Assembly: GCA_045643785.1 (NCBI GenBank)
Contig: JAZRFR010000257.1
Location: forward strand, 6,961 to 70,960
DNA from: CAMEON01 sp045643785
GTDB taxonomy: Bacteria > Bacillota > Clostridia > Oscillospirales > CAG-272
Direction: 5' to 3'
DNA length: 64,000 bases
The notes under the pieces were generated by a model. That model was not told the origin of the DNA. It saw only the letters and a program-made list of their open reading frames with translations, and did no database searches. Shown here one piece after another: positions 34,605 to 41,877 of the stretch (positions are counted from its first letter, which is position 1; each line of letters starts with the position of its first letter). Made by a program: the position numbers and the translations under genes.

Positions 34605-35384
34605 TCATAATTGTTTTCGCAGTTTTTCCAGCGCCGCCTTTTCCACGCGGGACACTTGCGCCTGGGAGATGCCGATCTCGGCGGCAATCTCCATCTGGGT
34701 CTTATCCTTGTAGTAGCGCAGATGGATGATTTTCTGCTCACGGGGAGTCAGGGTTCTGACCGCTTCGCGGAGGGCGATATTCTCCAACCAAGATTCGTCG
34801 GTGGAGTCGCGGGAGGTATCGGAGAGCTGATCGATCACGTAAAGGGAGTCCCCGTTCTCGGAAAAGACCGGCTCATAGAGAGATATCGGCTCAATGATGG
34901 CCTCCATGGCGTTCACAATCTGTTCGCGTGACACACCGACGTGAGCGGCGATCTCATCGGGAGTCGGATCCCGATCCAACGCAACCGATAGCTCGTCCCG
35001 CGCCTGGAGGGATTTATATGCCAAATCACGAACCGAGCGGCTGATGCGCACCGGCGCGGAATCCCGCAGGTAACGGCGCACTTCCCCGATAATCATGGGA
35101 ACGGCATAGGTGGAAAACATGACCTCCTTTTCGATGTCGAAATTATCCACCGCCTTGATAAGCCCGATACACCCGACCTGAAACAGATCGTCGGGATTTT
35201 CCTTCCGTCCCGTGAAGCGTTGAACGATGGAGAGAACCAAGCGGAGATTTCCGCAGATCATCTCCCGCCGCGCTTCCTCGTCACCCGCTCTGACACGTTT
35301 CATCAGGGCTTGCTTCTCCTCTTCGGTCAATACTCTCAATTTGGAGGTATTGACCCCGCATATCATGACTTTGTTGTGGTACAT
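34605..35384 (-). CDS. sigG: Forespore RNA polymerase sigma factor SigG
   Basis: A 259-residue sigma factor from the ATG at 35384 (GGGAG upstream). The N-terminal 'NKVMICGVNTSKL' is the SigG-specific segment that contacts anti-sigma SpoIIAB/CsfB. Region 2 follows ('NLRLVLSIVQRFTGRKENPDDLFQVGCIGLIKA' split over residues about 45-77; 'FDIEKEVMFSTYAVPMIIGEVRRYLRD' about 83-109), then region 3 ('PTPDEIAAHVGVSREQI') and region 4 helix-turn-helix ('TQMEIAAEIGISQAQVSRVEK'). It directs late forespore transcription, so the organism is a probable spore former. Unlike Bacillus, sigE and spoIIGA are not adjacent. A sigma-G/F-type promoter precedes it. Confidence 0.95.
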   Translation of the reverse strand: MYHNKVMICGVNTSKLRVLTEEEKQALMKRVRAGDEEARREMICGNLRLVLSIVQRFTGRKENPDDLFQVGCIGLIKAVDNFDIEKEVMFSTYAVPMIIGEVRRYLRDSAPVRISRSVRDLAYKSLQARDELSVALDRDPTPDEIAAHVGVSREQIVNAMEAIIEPISLYEPVFSENGDSLYVIDQLSDTSRDSTDESWLENIALREAVRTLTPREQKIIHLRYYKDKTQMEIAAEIGISQAQVSRVEKAALEKLRKQL

Positions 35385-35412
35385 GGTAAATCTCCCATTT
35401 TTCGAGATGAGA

Positions 35413-35444
35413 CAAGTATGTACCACAGGTGGCCGGGATATACA
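35413..35444 (-). promoter_or_regulatory. Candidate sigma-G/sigma-F promoter of sigG
   Basis: Minus strand: TGTATA (35439-35444), 18-base spacer, CATACTTG (35413-35420), about 28 bases before the start codon. It fits the published forespore patterns (G-M-A-T-R / C-A-T-N-M-T-A) except for the last base, and autoregulation of sigG is known in Bacillus. Confidence 0.5.
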
Positions 35445-35497
35445 GGATAAAATTCGAGGGAAATTGACTCACCTCGGGAAAGCAAAGAACGCACCAA

Positions 35498-35552
35498 GCG
35501 GGCGCCCGTCGCAGAAATCTTCTGCGGGCGCACACGCAGGTGCGCCCCTACG
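35498..35552. repeat. Palindromic intergenic repeat, copy 2
   Basis: Contains CGCAGAA / TTCTGCG with a 3-base loop, flanked by GGGCGC units, and ends GCGCCCCTACG like copy 1 at 34555. It lies between nagB and sigG and may also help end nagB transcription. Confidence 0.5.
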
Positions 35553-35603
35553 GGTGTGTCTTTGGAAATTCGATCAGCCGTTCAACGAAGGCGTATGGCG
35601 GCT

Positions 35604-36326
35604 TTAGCCGTTGTAAGCCAGTTCGTCGCAAATGACGGTCACGTCACGGTGGAGATTGAGCATGGAGGCGGGGCAGGAGGTATCCAGCTTCCCTGCCAGC
35701 ATCTTGGCGACAGCGTCGTGCTTGGCGGCACCGTTGGCCAGAATAATGATCTTCTTGGCGCCCAGAATGGTACCGATGCCCATGGTCAGAGCCTTTGTGG
35801 GCACGTCAGCCTCGGAGGCGAAGAAGCGGGCGTTGGCCTTGATGGTGGATTCCGTCAAGCCTGTCACGTGGGTCTTGACTTCCAGCGCCGTGTCGGGCTC
35901 GTTGAAGCCGATGTGACCGTTCTGACCGATGCCCAATACCTGAACGTCAGCGGCGCCAACGGATGCGACGATCTCCTCATAGGCCTCGCATGCGGCAACG
36001 GGATCCGAAGCCTGACCGTCAGGGACGAAGGTACGGGTCTTGTCGATGTTGACGTGATTGAACAGGTTCTCGTTCATGAAGTAGCGGTAGGACTGGTCGT
36101 TTTCGGGGGAGATGGGGTAGTACTCGTCGAGGTTAACGGTGGTAACCTTGGAAAAGTCGATCTCGCCTGCCTTGTTCATCTCGATGAGCTTCTTGTACAT
36201 ACCCACAGGGGTAGAGCCGGTAGCCAGACCCAGCACGCAGGCGGGGTTTGCCTTCATAACGTCAGCCAAAATATTGGCGGCGGCGGCAGACATTTCGTCG
36301 TAGTTCTTGCAAACGATGAGGTTCAT
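35604..36326 (-). CDS. nagB: Glucosamine-6-phosphate deaminase
   Basis: A 240-residue cytoplasmic enzyme converting glucosamine-6-phosphate to fructose-6-phosphate and ammonia. 'GLATGSTPVGMYKKLIE' binds phosphate, 'TVNLDEYY' holds the catalytic Asp (about 67), and 'LGIGQNGHIGFNEPD' carries the active-site His and Glu. Length matches the short Gram-positive form without the allosteric tail. nagA is not adjacent. Confidence 0.95.
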   Translation of the reverse strand: MNLIVCKNYDEMSAAAANILADVMKANPACVLGLATGSTPVGMYKKLIEMNKAGEIDFSKVTTVNLDEYYPISPENDQSYRYFMNENLFNHVNIDKTRTFVPDGQASDPVAACEAYEEIVASVGAADVQVLGIGQNGHIGFNEPDTALEVKTHVTGLTESTIKANARFFASEADVPTKALTMGIGTILGAKKIIILANGAAKHDAVAKMLAGKLDTSCPASMLNLHRDVTVICDELAYNG

Positions 36327-36383
36327 AGGAGGTTCCTTCCTTTCGGTTGATAAAAATAGTGTATCCGTTATCGGGGAGAAATA

Positions 36384-37496
36384 TTACCAAGCGTCGCTCT
36401 CATCCTCGGGGATGGCTTCCTTCATGGCCACGATGGCGCACTCGATCATGGAATCATCGGGTTCAAGGACCGTGATGTGCTGCAACCACACGCCGGGAAG
36501 AGAGATCAGGCGGGTGAGCCAATTATCAAAACGGCCGCAGAATTTGATCAGCTCGTAGCCGAGACCCATGATGAGGGGGAAAACGGCCAGTTTACACAGG
36601 ACACGGAAAATGGTGGGGAGATCGGCAGGGATAAAGAATCCAACGACGATGGAAACAATCATCATCAGAATGAGGAATGAGGTACCGCAACGGGGGTGGA
36701 AGCGGCGTTCCTTACGGATATTCTCAACGGTCAATTCAAGTCCGTGCTCGTAGCAGAAGATAGTCTTATGCTCGGCACCGTGGAACTGGAAGGTGCGGCG
36801 GATATCCTTCAAAAGAAGCATGACGGACATATAACCGAGCAACAGAACAACTCGAAGAATACCCTCAAAAATCGATTGAACGAAACGGTTATCGGCATCG
36901 ATCCAGGAAATGTAGCGGGCAAGCACATCATCGTACAGCCATGCGGGCAAAACGATGAACAAACCAACGGCGAGGACGATAGCGAAAAGCACGCTGACGA
37001 TCATGATGACGGTCATCAGAGCCGAGGATTCCTCCTTTTTCTTGGCAGGCGCTTCAGTTGCGGAAGCAGACTCGGTGGGAGTATCAGCAGGGGCGTCGGC
37101 CTCGACAGGCTCGACGGGAGTTTCGGCTACGGGCTCGATGATTCCCTTCTTCGCGGCTTTGGCTGCTTTTTTGGCGGCCTTTTTCGCGGCTTTCTCCCGC
37201 TCCATTTCGGCTTCTGCCTCCTCAAGACCGGAGATCTCGGCGGAGCGCATGAGGCACTTATAGCCGAAGGTCATGGAATCGATAAAGCCGAAGATGCCGC
37301 GGATGATGGGCCAGCGGCAAATAGCGGGGCGTTTCTTCCCTTCAGTGGGAAATGTTTCCAGGATGATCTCACCCTTGGGATTACGGACGGCCATGGCAGT
37401 GGTCTTAGGGCCACGCATCATGATGCCTTCCATAAGAGCCTGACCGCCGATGGAGGTCTTCCTCACGGGGCAAGCGTTGGGCTGTTTCTTACTCAT
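36384..37496 (-). CDS. yqhQ: DUF1385 membrane protein YqhQ
   Basis: A 370-residue membrane protein from the ATG at 37496 (GAAAGGA upstream). 'SIGGQALMEGIMMRGPKTTAMAVR' is the family's N-terminal mark. A charged, Glu/Ala/Pro-rich insertion (about residues 95-160, with two 'KKAAKKA' runs) separates it from the first helices, so it is longer than typical. 'FHGAEHKTIFCYEHG' and 'RFHPRCGTSFL' are conserved. Function unknown; present across spore-forming Firmicutes. The stop is 57 bases ahead of nagB. Confidence 0.93.
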   Translation of the reverse strand: MSKKQPNACPVRKTSIGGQALMEGIMMRGPKTTAMAVRNPKGEIILETFPTEGKKRPAICRWPIIRGIFGFIDSMTFGYKCLMRSAEISGLEEAEAEMEREKAAKKAAKKAAKAAKKGIIEPVAETPVEPVEADAPADTPTESASATEAPAKKKEESSALMTVIMIVSVLFAIVLAVGLFIVLPAWLYDDVLARYISWIDADNRFVQSIFEGILRVVLLLGYMSVMLLLKDIRRTFQFHGAEHKTIFCYEHGLELTVENIRKERRFHPRCGTSFLILMMIVSIVVGFFIPADLPTIFRVLCKLAVFPLIMGLGYELIKFCGRFDNWLTRLISLPGVWLQHITVLEPDDSMIECAIVAMKEAIPEDESDAW

Positions 37497-37713
37497 GTGT
37501 ATTTCCTTTCGATCCGTGTGGCAAAGCACACAGACTATTCCATATTAAATCAGTATATTGTACCACAGAGTTATGAACTCCATGTGAATTTGCTTGAAAT
37601 TCCCCGCTTGCGAAACATACGAAAATGTTTTTTCATCGCAGGATGTGACAGTTTTTTCATATTCATTGCGATATAATTCAGGTACATACTACTGCAAAAG
37701 AAAGGATTTATCC

Positions 37714-38253
37714 ATGCTGTGTGAAAGATGCAACAAGAAAAAGATTGCCGTGCTGTTTCGGGAAAACGTAAACGGGCGTATTCGGTCTTTACAAGTATGC
37801 CACGATTGTGCCGACGTACTGGGAAACACCGAAGAACTGGAAACCATTGGCTTGGAGGTCGCAGGTTCGCTCTCGCCCTTTGGGCAGGCTGACGAGATCG
37901 ACCTTCCCCTCTCGGTGTACTATCCCCCCAAAAAATCTTCACGCCCCCCTTCCGGGAGCTCCGAAAAATGCCCGGGATGCGGTATGACGTGGGAGGAGAT
38001 CGTAAAGGCGGGCAAGGTTGGCTGTGCGGTGTGCTATACCGTCTATGCGGACGAGCTGTCGGAGGCAGTTCACTCTGCCCACGGAGCGGCTGAGCATACG
38101 GGACGGTGTTCGGCGGGACACCGCGCGAGGGCGCAAAAATTGGAGAAATTGGCTACCTTGAAGAAGCGACTTAAGGAAGCCGTATCCGCCGAAAAATACG
38201 AAAATGCCGCCGAGCTTCGGGATCAGATCCGTTCCCTTGAAGCCGAGCTTTGA
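37714..38253 (+). CDS. mcsA: McsA-like activator of protein-arginine kinase
   Basis: A 179-residue protein from the ATG at 37714 (AAAGGA, 7 bases). Four CxxC pairs: Cys3/Cys6, Cys29/Cys32, then 'CPGCG' near 88 and 'CAVCY' near 105, giving two zinc sites. The C-terminus is a UVR motif ('LATLKKRLKEAVSAEKYENA' to 'LRDQIRSLE'). In Bacillus McsA activates the arginine kinase McsB and both act with ClpC/CtsR in protein quality control. It starts the mcsA-mcsB-clpC unit; ctsR, normally first, is missing, and no CtsR heptad repeat was seen upstream. A TATAAT lies at 37672-37677. Confidence 0.9.
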   Translation: MLCERCNKKKIAVLFRENVNGRIRSLQVCHDCADVLGNTEELETIGLEVAGSLSPFGQADEIDLPLSVYYPPKKSSRPPSGSSEKCPGCGMTWEEIVKAGKVGCAVCYTVYADELSEAVHSAHGAAEHTGRCSAGHRARAQKLEKLATLKKRLKEAVSAEKYENAAELRDQIRSLEAEL

Positions 38254-38266
38254 AAGGAGATACGCA

Positions 38267-39277
38267 ATGGCTTGGTATCATATTCCGGGAAACGAGCAGG
38301 ATATTGCCGTCAGTACCCAGGTACGCTTCCTTCGTAATCTGGTCGATCTTCCCTTTACCTCCCGCTTGGATACAGCGAGAGCCAGGGATCTTCTGAATCG
38401 GGTGGGAAACATATTGGAGAAAAACGGGTTTACCCGCATTGACATGTCCGACATATCCCGCACGATCGCGCAATCCCTGATCGAAAAACACTACGTCGGC
38501 CCCTCTTTCGTACGGGAAAGTCTTCCCCACGCGCTTTTTTTGAACGAACCCTGCAATCTGTCGGTCATGGTGGGTGACGAGGATCACATTCGCATCCAGT
38601 GCATCCTCTCGGGCTTGTCCCTGCGGGATGCGTACGCGGGTGCTGACAAGATCGAATCCCTGCTGGACAGCAATCTGGATATCGCCTTTGACAAAAAGTG
38701 GGGGTATTTGACCAGCAATCCCGCTGATCTTGGTACGGCCATGCGTATCACCGTCACCCTTTGTCTCCCCATGTTGTCCCGTAGCCGCCGTATGGATTCG
38801 ATTTCTATGTCCCTTGGGCAAATGGGCTTTCTCATGCGGAGAGTCAGCGGAGGATCGCTCACACCGCTTGGATCCTTGGTTCAGATCAGCAATCGCATTA
38901 CCCTCGGTATGACCGAAGAAAGCCTGCTGAACCGAATGGAGGCGGCTGTAGAGCAGGTCATTACGCAAGAACGCAGGATGCGGGATTCGGCCATGCATGC
39001 CGACGCCCACGCCGTGACCGACCGTGTATTCCGTGCGGAAGGAATCCTCCGTCACGCGCATACGTTGACCGCTGAAGAAATGACCGACCTTTTAACACAG
39101 CTCCGACTGGGCGCTTCCTTGGGGCTGACGGCGGCGCGGATCGATTGCATCACGTCGCTTCTTGTCGAAGCGATGCCGTCCACCCTTTCCATCGGCGGGG
39201 ACAGTCATCCTAAATCCGATCAGGAAAGAAATATTCTGCGCGCGCGGTTGGTTAAAGAGAGGCTTTTCGGGGCATGA
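38267..39277 (+). CDS. mcsB: McsB-family protein arginine kinase homologue, likely catalytically inactive
   Basis: A 336-residue phosphagen-kinase-fold protein, 13 bases after mcsA; AAAGGAG precedes the ATG at 38267. It is collinear with Bacillus McsB ('VEKH'-like 'IEKHYVGPS', 'DEDHIRIQCI', 'YLTS', 'GTAMR', 'QISNRITLG', 'QERRMRD'). But the conserved active-site Cys (Cys167 in Bacillus) is Asn151 here, the Glu-bearing GEGSEA loop (with Glu212) reads GGSLTP at 195-200, and the SSRIR phosphate-binding start reads STQVR (16-20). Arg109, Arg160 and the 'KERL' C-terminus survive. The fold seems kept while phosphoryl transfer is probably lost, so it may act as a phosphoarginine reader or ClpC adaptor (inference). 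Confidence 0.85.
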   Translation: MAWYHIPGNEQDIAVSTQVRFLRNLVDLPFTSRLDTARARDLLNRVGNILEKNGFTRIDMSDISRTIAQSLIEKHYVGPSFVRESLPHALFLNEPCNLSVMVGDEDHIRIQCILSGLSLRDAYAGADKIESLLDSNLDIAFDKKWGYLTSNPADLGTAMRITVTLCLPMLSRSRRMDSISMSLGQMGFLMRRVSGGSLTPLGSLVQISNRITLGMTEESLLNRMEAAVEQVITQERRMRDSAMHADAHAVTDRVFRAEGILRHAHTLTAEEMTDLLTQLRLGASLGLTAARIDCITSLLVEAMPSTLSIGGDSHPKSDQERNILRARLVKERLFGA

Positions 39278-39311
39278 TCTATGCAACGGTTGCATCAAAC
39301 AGGAGGGACAC

Positions 39312-41828
39312 ATGACAAATCGGTTCACGTCAAGAGCGCAGAACGCCTTGAATTACGCATTGCGGGAGGCTTCTTTACTGGGTCACACGTATATTGGTTC
39401 GGAGCATCTGCTCCTGGGACTATTGCGGGAAGAAAACGGGATCGCATCCAAGCTCATGCACGGAAAAGGGGCGGATATGGATAAGATCCGCCGTATGTTG
39501 ATGGATCTTTCGGGCGCAGGCGCCGAAACCCACGTTTCCCCCTCCGATATGACACCGCGGGTCCGCAAAATCATTCTGGATTCGGCCGCAGAGGCCTCCC
39601 GTTGCGGGCAGTCCTACGTGGGGACCGAGCATCTTCTGCTGGCGCTTTTGGATGAGCCGAGCTGTGTGGCGGTTCGGATTCTGGAGTCAACCGCGGTATC
39701 CTGTGACGATCTGCGGAAAGATGTGATCAATTTTCTTTCCTCGGCACCGAACTCCGCGACTCCCCATCGCAGAGATCCGTTGCGAGCCGATCATCGGGAC
39801 GCAGACACATCTTCCAAGGATGACTTTCGTGGCACACGGCGGGATGGCAATCGGGAATCGGAGAGAGAGGACACGCGTATTCCGGGTATGCCCACGCTGT
39901 CCAAATACGGGCGGGATCTTACGGCGCTGGCTCAAGCAGGCAAGCTGGATCCCGTCATTGGGCGAGAGGCCGAGACCGAGCGTGTCATTCGGGTTCTTTC
40001 CCGACGGCAAAAGAACAATCCCTGTCTGATCGGAGAGCCCGGAGTCGGGAAAACCGCCGTCGTGGAAGGATTGGCGCAACGCATTGCAGACGGAAACGTT
40101 CCCGAGCCGTTGCGAGACCGATCCATCGTCACGCTGGATCTCCCCGGTATGATCGCAGGCGCGAAGTATCGCGGTGAATTCGAGGATCGTCTGAAGAGTG
40201 TCATGAACGAGGTACGAAAGAATTCTTCTGTCATTCTGTTCATTGACGAGATCCACACCGTCGTGGGCGCAGGCGCGGCTGAAGGTGCCGTGGATGCGGC
40301 CAACATTCTAAAGCCTGCTCTTTCCCGCGGTGATATGCGGTTGATTGGCGCGACAACGGTCGCGGAATACCGACAAAGCATTGAAAAGGACGCGGCGCTG
40401 GAGCGGCGCTTTCAGGCTGTGACGGTGCGTGAGCCGACTACGGACGAGGCTATGAAAATATTGCTGGGACTTCGCCCAAAATACGAGGCTCATCACAAGG
40501 TCAAGATCACCGACGGGGCGCTTCGCGCGGCGATTGATCTGTCCGTGCGCTACATTCCGGATCGTTTCCTGCCGGATAAGGCCATCGATCTTCTGGATGA
40601 AGCGGCGGCGCTTCTGCTGATATCCAGTCTGACCGAACCCACTGATTTGAAAGAGCTGGAAGATGAATTGGCCTCGGTGGCGCGGGAAAAGGAGGAGGCG
40701 ATCAAGGCGCAGGAATTTGAGCTTGCGGCGCAGCTGCGGGACAAAGAATGCAGTAAACAGGAAGCGTATCAACGGGCCAAGAACAGTTGGGAACAGAATT
40801 CGCAGGGGAATCACAGCTCCCGCGATTCCGTAACCGAGAATCACGTGGCGGATATTGTGACCGAGTGGACAGGCATTCCTGTTTCCCGCTTGATGCAAAG
40901 CGAAAACGAACGTCTTCTTAATCTTGAACATCAACTGAGCGAGCGTGTCATCGGACAAAAGGAAGCTGTTTCCGCAGTAGCAAGTGCCATACGCCGCGGA
41001 CGGTTGGGTTTGAAGGATCCCAGACTTCCCATCGGATCTTTCATATTCCTGGGACAAACGGGGGTCGGAAAAACCGAATTGACCCGCGCTTTGGCGGCGG
41101 CCATGTTCGGAAGCGAAAAAGCCTTGATCCGCTTCGATATGTCCGAATATATGGAGAAGCACAGCGTATCCCGTCTCATTGGCTCGCCTCCCGGCTACGT
41201 GGGGCATGAGGAGGGCGGTCAACTGACGGAGCGCATACGCCGTCAGCCCTACTCGGTGATCCTGTTTGACGAGTTGGAAAAGGCGCATCCCGACGTATTC
41301 AATATTCTTTTACAGGTACTGGACGACGGATCGCTAACGGATTCCCTGGGGCATCGGGTCAATTTCAGCAACACCGTGATCATTATGACCTCCAATCTGG
41401 GCGCGGGAGAGAATTTGCATAAGTCCGTTGGTTTCTCGTCCTCGTCCGAGGCAACCCGTGACCGTGACAGAATGCTTACGGCCTTGAAATCCGCTTTTCG
41501 TCCTGAATTTCTCAACCGAATCGACGAAATCGTGGTATTCGGGCGGTTAGGCGAAGAAGAAATCCGTCGTATTGCTTCCCTGCTTTTGGAGGAGATACGG
41601 AAGCGAGTGAAGGATCTGGGCATTGACCTGACCTTCTCGGAGGAGGTGATCTCGCTTCTCGCAAAGGAAGGCTATCATCCCGCGTACGGCGCGCGGCCTC
41701 TGCGGCGAGCCGCCGTAAAGCTCATAGAGGAACCGCTGGCACAGGAAATGCTGACGGGAAAAGTTCGGGACGGGGATCGGGTACAAGCAAGCGTACGGGA
41801 AGGCACGTTGATTTTTGAAAAGAGCTGA
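39312..41828 (+). CDS. clpC: ATP-dependent Clp protease ATPase subunit ClpC
   Basis: An 838-residue AAA+ unfoldase from the ATG at 39312 (AGGAGG, 6 bases). Clp-N repeats at about 1-145 ('RFTSRAQNALNYALREA', 'SEHLLLGLLREE', 'TEHLLLALLDEP'), an Arg/Asp-rich linker, AAA1 with Walker A 'GEPGVGKT' near 240, a UVR-containing middle domain (about 445-490), AAA2 with 'GQTGVGKT' near 582, and the C-terminal D2-small domain ending 'EGTLIFEKS'. It feeds unfolded proteins to ClpP. The UVR domain and mcsA neighbour identify it as ClpC rather than ClpB/E. Confidence 0.97.
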   Translation: MTNRFTSRAQNALNYALREASLLGHTYIGSEHLLLGLLREENGIASKLMHGKGADMDKIRRMLMDLSGAGAETHVSPSDMTPRVRKIILDSAAEASRCGQSYVGTEHLLLALLDEPSCVAVRILESTAVSCDDLRKDVINFLSSAPNSATPHRRDPLRADHRDADTSSKDDFRGTRRDGNRESEREDTRIPGMPTLSKYGRDLTALAQAGKLDPVIGREAETERVIRVLSRRQKNNPCLIGEPGVGKTAVVEGLAQRIADGNVPEPLRDRSIVTLDLPGMIAGAKYRGEFEDRLKSVMNEVRKNSSVILFIDEIHTVVGAGAAEGAVDAANILKPALSRGDMRLIGATTVAEYRQSIEKDAALERRFQAVTVREPTTDEAMKILLGLRPKYEAHHKVKITDGALRAAIDLSVRYIPDRFLPDKAIDLLDEAAALLLISSLTEPTDLKELEDELASVAREKEEAIKAQEFELAAQLRDKECSKQEAYQRAKNSWEQNSQGNHSSRDSVTENHVADIVTEWTGIPVSRLMQSENERLLNLEHQLSERVIGQKEAVSAVASAIRRGRLGLKDPRLPIGSFIFLGQTGVGKTELTRALAAAMFGSEKALIRFDMSEYMEKHSVSRLIGSPPGYVGHEEGGQLTERIRRQPYSVILFDELEKAHPDVFNILLQVLDDGSLTDSLGHRVNFSNTVIIMTSNLGAGENLHKSVGFSSSSEATRDRDRMLTALKSAFRPEFLNRIDEIVVFGRLGEEEIRRIASLLLEEIRKRVKDLGIDLTFSEEVISLLAKEGYHPAYGARPLRRAAVKLIEEPLAQEMLTGKVRDGDRVQASVREGTLIFEKS

Positions 41829-41833
41829 ACGTG

Positions 41834-41868
41834 AAAAAGGAACCCACTACTGTGGGTTCCCTTTTCTG
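41834..41868. terminator. Bidirectional terminator after clpC and the GH71/99-like gene
   Basis: AAAAGGAACCCAC / GTGGGTTCCCTTTT with a 4-base loop, T run on both strands, between convergent genes. Confidence 0.88.
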
Positions 41869-41877
41869 TTTTTGAAC

